Below are positions 53,515 to 61,497 of a stretch of DNA of 64,000 nucleotides, piece after piece. The notes beneath the pieces are model-generated. The model saw only the letters and a list, made by a program, of their open reading frames with translations, was not told the origin of the DNA and ran no database searches. Location of the stretch: the NCBI GenBank assembly GCA_039812125.1, contig JBDHZV010000001.1:5748-69747 (forward strand), in the 5' to 3' direction. The number at the start of each line of letters is the position of its first letter. Position 1 is the first letter of the stretch. The stretch is from Prado023 sp039812125. Lineage in GTDB: Bacteria > Actinomycetota > Actinomycetes > S36-B12 > CAIYMF01. Made by a program: the position numbers and the translations under genes.

Positions 53515-54338
53515 GCATGACGCAGGCGGCCCGCCGGCTGCCCAGCACCCTGGCCCTGGGCCGATCCCGGATCGGCGTCGAGGTCAAGCAGATGTTCCGC
53601 GACCGCGAGTCCGCGGTGTTCAACTTCGCCCTGCCGATGATCCTGATGATCATCTTCGGCTCCGTCTTCGGCAACCAGTCGCTGGGTGACACCGGCATCA
53701 CGTTCGCCCAGTACTTCGTCGCGGGCATGATCGCCTCGGGCATCGTCTACACCAGCTTCCAGAACCTGGCCATCGGCATCCCGCAGGAGCGCGACGACGG
53801 CACGCTCAAGCGCCTCGAGGGCCTGCCGATGCCCAAGTCCGCCTACTTCATCGGCAAGATCGGCCAGGTCGCGATCACCTACGTCGGCCAGCTCGTGCTG
53901 CTGATGGCCATCGGTGTGCTGCTGTTCGACATCGAGCTGCCCTCCAGCGCGGCGAAGTGGGCCACGCTGGGCTGGCTCAGCGTGCTGGGGCTGACCACGT
54001 GGACCCTGCTGGGCCTGGCGTTCTCCTCGGTGCCGAAGACCGGCAAGGGCGCCTCCGCGGTCGTCACCCCGGTCATCCTGGTGCTGCAGTTCACCTCGGG
54101 CGTGTTCTTCATGTTCAACCAGCTGCCCGACTGGATGCAGCAGTTCGCCTCGCTGTTCCCGCTCAAGTGGCTGACCCAGGGCATGCGCTACGTGTTCCTG
54201 CCCGAGGGCGCGGCTGCCCTGGAGGTCATCGGGTCCTACGAGCTGGCCCGGGTGGCGATGGTGCTGCTGGTGTGGACGCTGCTCTCAGCGGTGCTGGCCT
54301 GGCGGCTGTTCCGCTGGCGCGCCCGCGGCTCCGGCTAG
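53511..54338 (+). CDS. ABC-2 type transporter permease
   Basis: The 275-residue membrane protein has about six hydrophobic segments and the ABC-2 features FALPMILMIIFGSVF near the N-terminus and PVILVLQFTSGVFF with PLKWLTQGMR near the C-terminus. GTG 53511 overlaps the ATPase stop (GTGA) and has GGAGG six bases upstream; ATG 53517 is an alternative two codons later. Its TAG overlaps the stop of the convergent ecm gene. Confidence 0.92.
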
Positions 54339-56359
54339 CCGCCCTCGCCCGCTGGTCCCTCGCCCGCCTGGGGCTCCCAGGGCGCCAGCCCCCGCGCTCG
54401 CCGCACCTCGTCGAGGACCCGTCCCATGACCTGGGTCGCGTCGTAGTCGCGCGGGGTGAACACCGCCGCCACCCCGCGCTCCAGCAGCGCCTGCGCGTCC
54501 CCGGCCGGGATGATCCCGCCGACGACCAGCGGCACGTCGGTCATCCCGGCAGCCCGCAGGCCGTCGAGGACCTCCGGGACGGCCACCATGTGGGCCCCGG
54601 ACAGGATCGACAACCCCACCACGTCGACGTCCTCGGCCACGGCCGCGGCGACGATCTGGGCCGGCGTCAGCCGGATCCCCTGGTAGACGACCTCGAACCC
54701 GGCGTCGCGGGCACGCACGGCCACCTGCTCGGCGCCGTTGGAGTGCCCGTCGAGCCCCGGCTTGCCGACCAGCAGCCGCAGCGGCCCACCCAGCTCCTCG
54801 CCCGTGCGCCGGACCGCGGCGCGCACCCGCTCCAGCTGCGGGGTGGCCGCCACGGTGCCGGTCGCCGCGGCGATCCCGGTCGGGGCCCGGTACTCCCCGA
54901 ACACCTCGCGCAACGTCTGCGCCCACTCCCCCACGGTGACCCCGGCGCGCGCGCACTCCAGGGAGGCCGGCATCAACGATGCGCTGCCCCGGGCGGCGGA
55001 CACCAGCGCCTCCCGGGCCCGGGCCGCGCGCGTGGCGTCGCGTCCGGCCCGCCAGGCCCGGACCGCCTCCACCGCCGCCTGCTCGGCACCGGGGTCGGCC
55101 ACCGCCACGGCAGTCCCGAGGTCGGCGAGCAACGGGTTGGGCTCCGAGGCGGTGAACGCGTTGACGCCGACGACCACGTCCTCGCCGGACTCCACGCGCG
55201 CCCGTCGCGCGGCGTGCGCCGACACCAGGGCTGACTTCAGGTAGCCCGACTCCACCGCAGCCACGGCACCACCCCTGTCGAGGATGCGCGCCAGCTCCCC
55301 GCGGGCGCCGGCCAGGATCTCCTCGGTCCTGGCGGCGACGACGGGCGAGCCGGTGAACAGGTCCGGGTACTCCAGAAGGTCGGACTCGTGGGCGAGCACC
55401 TGCTGGATCCGCAGCGACCACTGCTGGTCCCAGGGCCGGGGCAGGCCCAGCGCCTCGTTCCACGCCGGGAGCTGGACCGCGCGGGCCCGGGCGTCGGCCG
55501 ACAGCGTCACGCCCAGCAGCTCCAGCACGATGCGCTGCACGTTGTTCTCCGGCTGGGCCTCGGTCAGGCCCAGGGAGTTGACCTGGACGCCGTAGCGGAA
55601 CCGGCGCTGCCGGGGGTCGGTGACGCCGTAGCGCTGCTCGGTCAGCGAGTCCCACATCGCCACGAAGGCCCGCATCTTGCACATCTCCTCGACGAAGCGG
55701 ACCCCCGCGTTGACGAAGAACGAGATTCGCCCGACGACCTCGCCGAACCGCTCGGGCGGGACCTGTCCGCTGTCGCGGACCGCGTCGAGCACCGCGATCG
55801 CGGTCGCCATCGCGAAGGCGACCTCCTGCACCGGCGTCGCCCCGGCCTCCTGGAGGTGGTAGGAGCAGATGTTGATCGGGTTCCACCGCGGCGCGTGCGC
55901 CACCGTCCAGGCGATCAGGTCGGTGGTCAGGCGCATGCTCGGTCCCGGCGGGAACACGTACGTCCCCCGGGACAGGTACTCCTTGACGATGTCGTTCTGG
56001 GTGGTGCCGGCCAGCGCCTCGGCCGGCACGCCCTGCTCCTCGGCGGCGGCCACGTACAGGGCCAGCAGGTACATCGCAGTGGCGTTGATGGTCATCGAGG
56101 TGTTCATCCGGTCCATGGGGATCCCCACGAACAGCGCGCGCATGTCGCCCAGGTGGCTGACCGGCACCCCGACCCGGCCGACCTCACCCCGAGCCAGCTC
56201 GGCGTCCGGGTCGTAGCCGGTCTGGGTGGGCAGGTCGAAGGCGATCGACAGGCCGGTCTGGCCCTTGGCGAGGTTGCGCTGGAACAGCTCGTTGGAGGCC
56301 GCGGCCGACGAGTGCCCGGCGTAGGTGCGCATCAGCCAGGGCGCGTCCTTGGTGGACAT
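54335..56359 (-). CDS. ecm: Ethylmalonyl-CoA mutase (B12-dependent)
   Basis: Converts (2R)-ethylmalonyl-CoA to methylsuccinyl-CoA with adenosylcobalamin. The 674-residue product has the substrate barrel (RTYAGHSSAAASNELF, Y13; VKEYLSRGTYVFPP, R131) and a C-terminal B12-binding domain with DGHSNG, LSILSGAH and VGGIIP. Tyr/Arg at the two specificity positions fits a dicarboxyl-CoA substrate. The AGHSSA and DGHSNG signatures and the single-chain layout match the MeaA/ECM branch rather than methylmalonyl-CoA mutase. ATG 56359 has GGGAG upstream and starts one base after the hbd stop, so the two are coupled. Confidence 0.92.
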   Translation of the reverse strand: MSTKDAPWLMRTYAGHSSAAASNELFQRNLAKGQTGLSIAFDLPTQTGYDPDAELARGEVGRVGVPVSHLGDMRALFVGIPMDRMNTSMTINATAMYLLALYVAAAEEQGVPAEALAGTTQNDIVKEYLSRGTYVFPPGPSMRLTTDLIAWTVAHAPRWNPINICSYHLQEAGATPVQEVAFAMATAIAVLDAVRDSGQVPPERFGEVVGRISFFVNAGVRFVEEMCKMRAFVAMWDSLTEQRYGVTDPRQRRFRYGVQVNSLGLTEAQPENNVQRIVLELLGVTLSADARARAVQLPAWNEALGLPRPWDQQWSLRIQQVLAHESDLLEYPDLFTGSPVVAARTEEILAGARGELARILDRGGAVAAVESGYLKSALVSAHAARRARVESGEDVVVGVNAFTASEPNPLLADLGTAVAVADPGAEQAAVEAVRAWRAGRDATRAARAREALVSAARGSASLMPASLECARAGVTVGEWAQTLREVFGEYRAPTGIAAATGTVAATPQLERVRAAVRRTGEELGGPLRLLVGKPGLDGHSNGAEQVAVRARDAGFEVVYQGIRLTPAQIVAAAVAEDVDVVGLSILSGAHMVAVPEVLDGLRAAGMTDVPLVVGGIIPAGDAQALLERGVAAVFTPRDYDATQVMGRVLDEVRRARGLAPWEPQAGEGPAGEGG

Positions 56360-56360
56360 G

Positions 56361-57212
56361 TCAGCTCCCGTACTCGTGGAAGCCCCGGCCGGACTTGCGC
56401 CCGAGGTCACCGGCGGCGGCCATCCGGGTGAGCAGCTCCGGCGGGTGGAACGAGGGGTCCCCCGTGCTGTCGTGGATGGCCAGGGTGGCCCGACGCATCA
56501 CGTCGATCCCGGTCAGGTCGGCGGTGGCCAGGGGTCCCATCGCGTGGCCGAAGCCGAGCCGGCAGGCGATGTCGACGTCCTCGGCGGTGGCCACCCCCGC
56601 ATCCACCAGGGCGACCGCCTGGTTGACCAGGGCGCAGATCAGCCGGGTGGTCACGAATCCGGCGACATCGCGGTTCACGACGATGCAGGTCTTGCCCAGC
56701 CCCTCGGCGAAGTCCCGGGCCGCCGCCAGCGTCGCGTCCGAGGTCTTCAGGCCCCGGACCAGCTCGCACAGGGCCATCACCGGCACCGGGGAGAAGAAGT
56801 GGGTGCCGACGACGGACTCGGGCCGGGTCGTCGCCGCGGCGATCCGGGTGATGGGGATCGCGGAGGTGTTCGTGGCCAGCACCGCGCCCGGGGGCGCCAG
56901 GCGGTCCAGCTCGGCGAAGACGGCGGACTTGGCGGCGACGTCCTCGATGATCGCCTCGACCACCACGTCGGCGCCGCCGACCGCGTCGAGGTCGGTGGTG
57001 GTCGCCAGGTGCGCCAGCGCGTCGGCGGCCTGCTCGCCGCCGACCCGGCCGCGGGCCACCATCCGGTCCAGGGACCCCTCGATTGCCGCGCGCCCGCGCG
57101 ACGTGGCCGCGTCGCTGACGTCGTGCAGCACCACCTCGTGGCCCGCGAGGGCGGCCACCTGGGCGATCCCGGACCCCATGAGCCCCGCTCCGACGACGAC
57201 CACGCTGGACAT
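56361..57212 (-). CDS. 3-hydroxybutyryl-CoA dehydrogenase
   Basis: NAD(P)-dependent dehydrogenase linking acetoacetyl-CoA and 3-hydroxybutyryl-CoA. The 283-residue product has the dinucleotide loop GAGLMGSG, NTSAIPI, the catalytic THFFSPVPVM block and GRKSGRGFHEY at the C-terminus. The catalytic block reads HFFSP where most relatives have HFFNP. ATG 57212 has GGGAGG upstream. It is cotranscribed with ecm, supporting a role in the ethylmalonyl-CoA route. Confidence 0.92.
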   Translation of the reverse strand: MSSVVVVGAGLMGSGIAQVAALAGHEVVLHDVSDAATSRGRAAIEGSLDRMVARGRVGGEQAADALAHLATTTDLDAVGGADVVVEAIIEDVAAKSAVFAELDRLAPPGAVLATNTSAIPITRIAAATTRPESVVGTHFFSPVPVMALCELVRGLKTSDATLAAARDFAEGLGKTCIVVNRDVAGFVTTRLICALVNQAVALVDAGVATAEDVDIACRLGFGHAMGPLATADLTGIDVMRRATLAIHDSTGDPSFHPPELLTRMAAAGDLGRKSGRGFHEYGS

Positions 57213-57241
57213 GGCGACCTCCCTCGACGCACCTCCAGCCG

Positions 57242-57247
57242 ATGGTA
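57242..57247 (-). promoter_or_regulatory. Putative -10 element of the dehydrogenase-ecm unit
   Basis: TACCAT on the minus strand, 29 bases before the ATG at 57212, with GGGAGG in the leader. Confidence 0.45.
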
Positions 57248-57298
57248 GCGCCCGTGGTTACTGATGGGTAACCGGCGACGGCGTGGGCAGTTCGGCGG

Positions 57299-58591
57299 CT
57301 ACTGCTCGAACGGCGTCGGCACGTCCAGCCGCTCGATCCGGGCCCCGATGCCCTGCAGGCTGGGCACGAAGCCGGCGTACCCGCGCTCGATGTGGTGGAT
57401 CTCGTAGACGGTGGTGTAGCCCTTGGCGGCCAGGCCGGCGAGGACCAGACCGGCCCCGGCGCGGATGTCGGCGGCCTCCACCGGCGCCCCGGACAGTGCG
57501 ATCCGGCCGCGGACCAGCGCGTGGTGGCCGTCGGTGCGCACGTCGGCGCCCAGCCGCGCGAGCTCGTTGACGAACCGGAACCGCGCCTCGAACAGGTTCT
57601 CGGTGATCATCGCCGTGCCGTCGGCCACCGCGTTCAACGCGATGAACTGCGGCTGCAGGTCCGTCGGGAACCCCGGGTAGGGCAGGGTGACGATGTCCAC
57701 GGCGCGGGGGCGCTCGTCCATCTGGACCCGGAACCCGGCGTCCTCGACGTTGACCAGGGCGCCGGCGGAGGCGAGCTTGTCCAGCGCCATCTCCAGGTGC
57801 CGGCCGATGGCCCCGCGCACGAACACGTCGCCCTGGGTGATGGCGGCCGCGACCGCCCAGGTCCCGGCCACGATCCGGTCCGGGACGGTCCGGTGCTCAA
57901 CCGGGTGCAGGACGGGCACCCCGTCGATGACCAGGGTGGAGGTGCCGATGCCGCCGATCTGGGCGCCCATCTCGACCAGCATCTGGCAGATGTCGACGAT
58001 CTCCGGCTCCCGGGCGGCGTTGTCGATGACGGTCGTGCCCGAGGCCAGCACGGCAGCCATCAGGATGTTCTCGGTCGCCCCGACGCTGGGGAAGTCCAGC
58101 CAGATCTGGCCGCCGTGCAGGGACTGCGCCTTGGCCACGAGGAAGCCGTGGTGGTTGTCGAAGGTGGCGCCGAGCTTCTGCAGGCCGGCGATGTGCATGT
58201 CCAGTCCGCGCGAGCCGATCGCGTCGCCACCGGGCAGCGCGACGTCCGCGGCGCCGCACCGGGCGATCAGCGGGCCGAGCACGCAGATGGAGGCGCGCAT
58301 CCGCCGGACCAGGTCGTAGTCGGCCTGGTGGTGCGGTGCCGCCGGGACGTCGATGGTCACCGTGCCGCCCTGCACGGCGGAGGGCCGCTCGTGCTCCACC
58401 TCGCAGCCCAGCCGCCGCAGCAGCTCGGCCATGATCGTGACGTCCAGGATGTCCGGGACGTTGGTGATCGTCGTGCGTCCGGTGGCCAGCAGCGACGCCG
58501 CCATCAGCTTGAGCACGGAGTTCTTGGCCCCGACGACGCCGATCTCCCCGCTGAGCCGATTGCCGCCCGTGACCCGGAACACCTGCTGCAT
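57299..58591 (-). CDS. murA: UDP-N-acetylglucosamine 1-carboxyvinyltransferase MurA
   Basis: First committed step of peptidoglycan synthesis, transferring enolpyruvate from PEP to UDP-GlcNAc. The 430-residue product has the inside-out barrel signatures GAKNSVLKLMAASLL and GLDMHIAGLQKLGA. The active-site loop reads GGDAIGSRG: the residue that is Cys115 in E. coli is Asp123 here, as in mycobacteria. Cys-to-Asp enzymes are active but not alkylated by fosfomycin. ATG 58591 (the fourth codon of the longest frame) lies seven bases after TACGAT, so a leaderless start is preferred over ATG 58600. Confidence 0.95.
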   Translation of the reverse strand: MQQVFRVTGGNRLSGEIGVVGAKNSVLKLMAASLLATGRTTITNVPDILDVTIMAELLRRLGCEVEHERPSAVQGGTVTIDVPAAPHHQADYDLVRRMRASICVLGPLIARCGAADVALPGGDAIGSRGLDMHIAGLQKLGATFDNHHGFLVAKAQSLHGGQIWLDFPSVGATENILMAAVLASGTTVIDNAAREPEIVDICQMLVEMGAQIGGIGTSTLVIDGVPVLHPVEHRTVPDRIVAGTWAVAAAITQGDVFVRGAIGRHLEMALDKLASAGALVNVEDAGFRVQMDERPRAVDIVTLPYPGFPTDLQPQFIALNAVADGTAMITENLFEARFRFVNELARLGADVRTDGHHALVRGRIALSGAPVEAADIRAGAGLVLAGLAAKGYTTVYEIHHIERGYAGFVPSLQGIGARIERLDVPTPFEQ

Positions 58592-58598
58592 GGGGGTC

Positions 58599-58604
58599 AT
58601 CGTA
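58599..58604 (-). promoter_or_regulatory. -10 element, leaderless murA
   Basis: TACGAT on the minus strand, seven bases before the ATG at 58591. It overlaps the alternative ATG at 58600. Confidence 0.55.
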
Positions 58605-58656
58605 GGGCGGTACGCGGACGCGCCGACCGCTGAGTGCCGACCCCCGCGAGCCGCAC

Positions 58657-58662
58657 TAGGGT
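58657..58662 (+). promoter_or_regulatory. -10 element, leaderless cobalamin adenosyltransferase
   Basis: TAGGGT, six bases before the GTG at 58669; divergent from the murA promoter. Confidence 0.6.
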
Positions 58663-58668
58663 GGCGGC

Positions 58669-59244
58669 GTGGTCAACCTCACGCGCATCTACACCCGGAC
58701 CGGCGACGACGGCACGACGTCCCTGGGCGACATGAGCCGCACCTCGAAGAACGACCTGCGCCTGGTGGCCTACGCCGATGTCGACGAGGCCAACAGCGTG
58801 ATCGGCGTGGCCCGGGCGACCACGGCCCTCGACCCGCGCGTCGACGCGGTGCTGGCGCGGGTGCAGAACGAGCTGTTCGACCTGGGCGCGGACCTGTGCA
58901 CCCCCGTGATCTCCGCACCGGTGGTCCCGCCGCTGCGGGTCGAGCCGGAGTACATCGCCCGGCTGGAGGCCGAGATCGACCTGTTCAACGCCGACCTGCC
59001 GGCCCTGCGCTCCTTCGTGCTGCCCGGCGGCAGCCCCGCCGCGGCGCACCTGCACGTCGCCCGCACCGTGGTCCGCCGGGCCGAGCGGGCCACCTGGGCC
59101 GCGCTGGAGCAGCACGGGGACTGCATGACCCGCCTGCCGGCGACCTACCTGAACCGGTTGTCGGATCTGCTGTTCGTGCTGGCCCGCCACGAGGCCGCGG
59201 GGCAGCACGGCGACGTGCTGTGGCGCCCGGGCGGCCAGCGCTGA
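58669..59244 (+). CDS. pduO: Cob(I)alamin adenosyltransferase, PduO type
   Basis: Transfers the adenosyl group of ATP to cob(I)alamin, making the cofactor of acyl-CoA mutases. The 191-residue helical protein begins IYTRTGDDGTTSLGDMSR, with the ATP-binding TRTGDxGxT motif, and contains YADVDEANSVIGVAR, FVLPGGS and RRAERATW. The GTG is leaderless. Adenosylcobalamin made here is required by the ecm and icmA products in this window. Confidence 0.95.
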   Translation: MVNLTRIYTRTGDDGTTSLGDMSRTSKNDLRLVAYADVDEANSVIGVARATTALDPRVDAVLARVQNELFDLGADLCTPVISAPVVPPLRVEPEYIARLEAEIDLFNADLPALRSFVLPGGSPAAAHLHVARTVVRRAERATWAALEQHGDCMTRLPATYLNRLSDLLFVLARHEAAGQHGDVLWRPGGQR

Positions 59245-59258
59245 GCTCGGCGTGCCCG

Positions 59259-59289
59259 GCGCCCGCCGGCTCCGGTGCCTGCCGGGCGC
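59259..59289. terminator. GC hairpin between convergent genes
   Basis: A 7-base stem (59259-59265 with 59283-59289) can extend by a few pairs past one mismatch. It lies in the 66-base gap between the convergent pduO and glycosyltransferase stops. There is no T tract. Confidence 0.4.
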
Positions 59290-59310
59290 GAGGCCGGCCC
59301 GGCGTCGCGG

Positions 59311-60297
59311 TCAGGCGCTCTCGAGCCGCTCCAGCCGGCGCACCGCCAGCCCGGGAGGGTTCTCCTGCATCCACCCCGGCCGGGTGACCGCCGGGGTCCG
59401 CCCGGCGGTGCGCCGCTTGGCCGTGGACCGGATCTGCTTGGCGTAGACCCGGTCCTGCAGGATCGTGTGCAGCACCCGGAACCCGTCGCGGAAGGTGTCC
59501 AGGTTGGTGTGGCCGTGGTACCGGTCGAACTCGAAGCTGGGCACCTCGGTGATGCGGGCCCCCGACAGCGCGAACCGGCCGATGATCAGCGCCTCGATCT
59601 CGAACCCGTCGCCACGCACCATGTCCCGGCCCTGGTCGTCGTCGACATCGGGCAGGTCGAGCATGTACAGCTGGTCGGCCCAGAAGGCGTTGAACCCGTA
59701 GCACAGGTCGCTGAAGCGGGTGTTGGTCAGGGCGCTGGCCAGCACGTTGAGCCCCGAGTTCCCCACCCGCCGCACCAGCGTGATGTCGTGGCTGCCCCCG
59801 CCGGGGATGAACCGGCTGCCCTTGGCCAGGTCGGCGCCGCGGACGAGGGCCTCCACGAACCGCGGGATCTCGTGCGGGTCCGCGGAGCCGTCGATGTCGA
59901 ACATCACGATCACGTCGCCGGTCACCGCAGCGAACCCGCACGCCATGGCGTTGCCCTTGCCCTTGCGGGTCTGGCGGATCACGGTGGCCGTCGGGAGGAC
60001 CTCGCGGGCCACGTCCGCGGTGCCGTCCGTGGAGTTGCCGTCGACCACGATGACCTCGTAGTGGTCGCGCAGGTAGGGCAGGATCTCGCGGACGTTCTCG
60101 GCCTCGTTGAGCGCCGGGACCACCACGCTCACCCGGGGCTGCGCCGGGCGCCGCTGCACCAGCGGCCTGCGCCGTTCCGGGATCAGCCGACCGTCCGGAC
60201 CCGGGACCAGGCAGCGCCCCGGCATCCCCGTGACCACGTCGCGCCGCTCCCGCCGATCTGCCCCGGCTGCGTGCCCCTGGGCCTGCGTGCCGTCCAT
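59311..60297 (-). CDS. GT2 glycosyltransferase, dolichol-phosphate-mannose-synthase-like
   Basis: The 328-residue product has a variable first 50 residues, then a GT-A domain: VSVVVPALNEAENV, VDGNSTDGT, and the metal-binding DxD at 134-136 (MFDIDGSADP). KGSRFIPGGGSHD and FSDLCYGFNAFW are blocks found in glucosyl/mannosyl transferases acting on polyprenyl phosphate. No membrane helices are present. The donor and acceptor are inferred only. ATG 60297 has GGGAGG upstream; the frame upstream is open but without homology. It faces a divergent second GT2 gene. Confidence 0.85.
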   Translation of the reverse strand: MDGTQAQGHAAGADRRERRDVVTGMPGRCLVPGPDGRLIPERRRPLVQRRPAQPRVSVVVPALNEAENVREILPYLRDHYEVIVVDGNSTDGTADVAREVLPTATVIRQTRKGKGNAMACGFAAVTGDVIVMFDIDGSADPHEIPRFVEALVRGADLAKGSRFIPGGGSHDITLVRRVGNSGLNVLASALTNTRFSDLCYGFNAFWADQLYMLDLPDVDDDQGRDMVRGDGFEIEALIIGRFALSGARITEVPSFEFDRYHGHTNLDTFRDGFRVLHTILQDRVYAKQIRSTAKRRTAGRTPAVTRPGWMQENPPGLAVRRLERLESA

Positions 60298-60388
60298 GTC
60301 ATCCTCCCGGCTCGTGCCGTCCCACGCCCTTGAGGCCCCTGCCAGCCTCGCTCCCATCCTCGGCACCGGCGCGCCACGACTTGACCGT

Positions 60389-60411
60389 TCGGGGGACCCG
60401 GCGTCCCCCGA
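60389..60411. promoter_or_regulatory. Perfect 9-bp inverted repeat between divergent glycosyltransferase genes
   Basis: tcgggggac (60389-60397) and gtcccccga (60403-60411) pair perfectly around a 5-base spacer. A TTGACC sequence at 60381-60386 resembles a -35 box on the plus strand. The 243-base region between the two genes holds no other gene. The repeat may be an operator controlling either direction. Confidence 0.4.
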
Positions 60412-60540
60412 CCTCGTCTCGCCCCCCGCAGCCGCTCCAGAGGGGGGCTCCCGATGCCGATGATTCCGGGGAGGCGCGGCTCGGCGGTCCGCGGGCCGGG
60501 CCGCCCGCCGATCCGGCACCGAGACCCGAGGGGGTTGGCC

Positions 60541-61497
60541 ATGGGCAGTGCCCCGCCACAGGTGAGCATCGGCGTCGTGGTGTGCGCGTACACCGAGGAC
60601 CGTTGGGACGACCTGGTCTCCGGCGTCGCCGCCGTGCAGCGCCAGCGACAGCCCGGGGACGAGCTGGTGGTGGTGATCGACCACAACGACGCCCTGGCCC
60701 AGCGGGCCCGCGCGGCGCTGCCCGAGGACGTCCAGGTGGTGACCAGCGCCGGGGTGCCGGGGTTGTCCGATGCCCGCAACACCGGCGTCTCGGCGACCCG
60801 CGCCGATGTCGTGGCGTTCCTCGATGACGACGCCCTGCCGGCACCGGGGTGGCTGTCGGGCTTCCGCGAGGTGTTCGCCGACCCGGACGTCGCCGCGGTC
60901 GGCGGCGCGATCCGGCCGCGGTGGGACGGCGGCACGGCACCGCGCTGGTTCCCACCGGAGTTCGGGTGGGTCATCGGCTGCGACTACCGGGGGCTGCCCG
61001 GCGACGGCGAGGCGATCCGCAACCCGATCGGAGCCAGCATGGCCGTCCGGCGCGAGCTGGTGGGTGCGGTGGGCGGGTTCTCGCCGCTCGTGGGCCGGGT
61101 CGGGACTCGTCCGGTGGGCAACGAGGAGACCGAGCTGGGGATCCGGATCCGCCAGCGGGACCCGGACGCCCGGATCGTGCGGGCCACCGGTCCCGTGGTG
61201 CACCACCGGGTCCCGAGGTCGCGCCAGACCGTGCGCTACTTCCTGAGCCGCTGCTACCACGAGGGGATCTCCAAGGCGGCGCTGACCGGGTCCGTCGGCA
61301 GCCACGACGGGCTCAGCGCCGAGCGGGCCTACGTGACCCGGGTGCTGCCCAGCGGAGTCGGGCTGCACATGCGCGACGCGCTGCGCGGTGAGCCGGCAGG
61401 GCTGGCGCGGGCGGCGCTGGTCCCCCTGGGGCTGGCCGCGACCGGCACCGGGTTCGTGGTCGGCCGGGCCCGCCCACCGGCGGCGGCCGCACCGTGA
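60541..61497 (+). CDS. GT2 family glycosyltransferase
   Basis: The 318-residue product has a GT-A fold: VSIGVVVCAYTEDRW, LSDARNTGVSAT, the DxD-type metal site VAFLDDDALP (DDD 95-97), and a C-terminal region with NEETELGIRIR and VVHHRVPRSRQTVRYF. It is a soluble or peripheral enzyme that should extend a surface glycan. The sugar is unknown. ATG 60541 has GAGGGGG upstream and begins the homology. Its TGA overlaps the next GTG, making it the first gene of a membrane-protein operon. Confidence 0.87.
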   Translation: MGSAPPQVSIGVVVCAYTEDRWDDLVSGVAAVQRQRQPGDELVVVIDHNDALAQRARAALPEDVQVVTSAGVPGLSDARNTGVSATRADVVAFLDDDALPAPGWLSGFREVFADPDVAAVGGAIRPRWDGGTAPRWFPPEFGWVIGCDYRGLPGDGEAIRNPIGASMAVRRELVGAVGGFSPLVGRVGTRPVGNEETELGIRIRQRDPDARIVRATGPVVHHRVPRSRQTVRYFLSRCYHEGISKAALTGSVGSHDGLSAERAYVTRVLPSGVGLHMRDALRGEPAGLARAALVPLGLAATGTGFVVGRARPPAAAAP

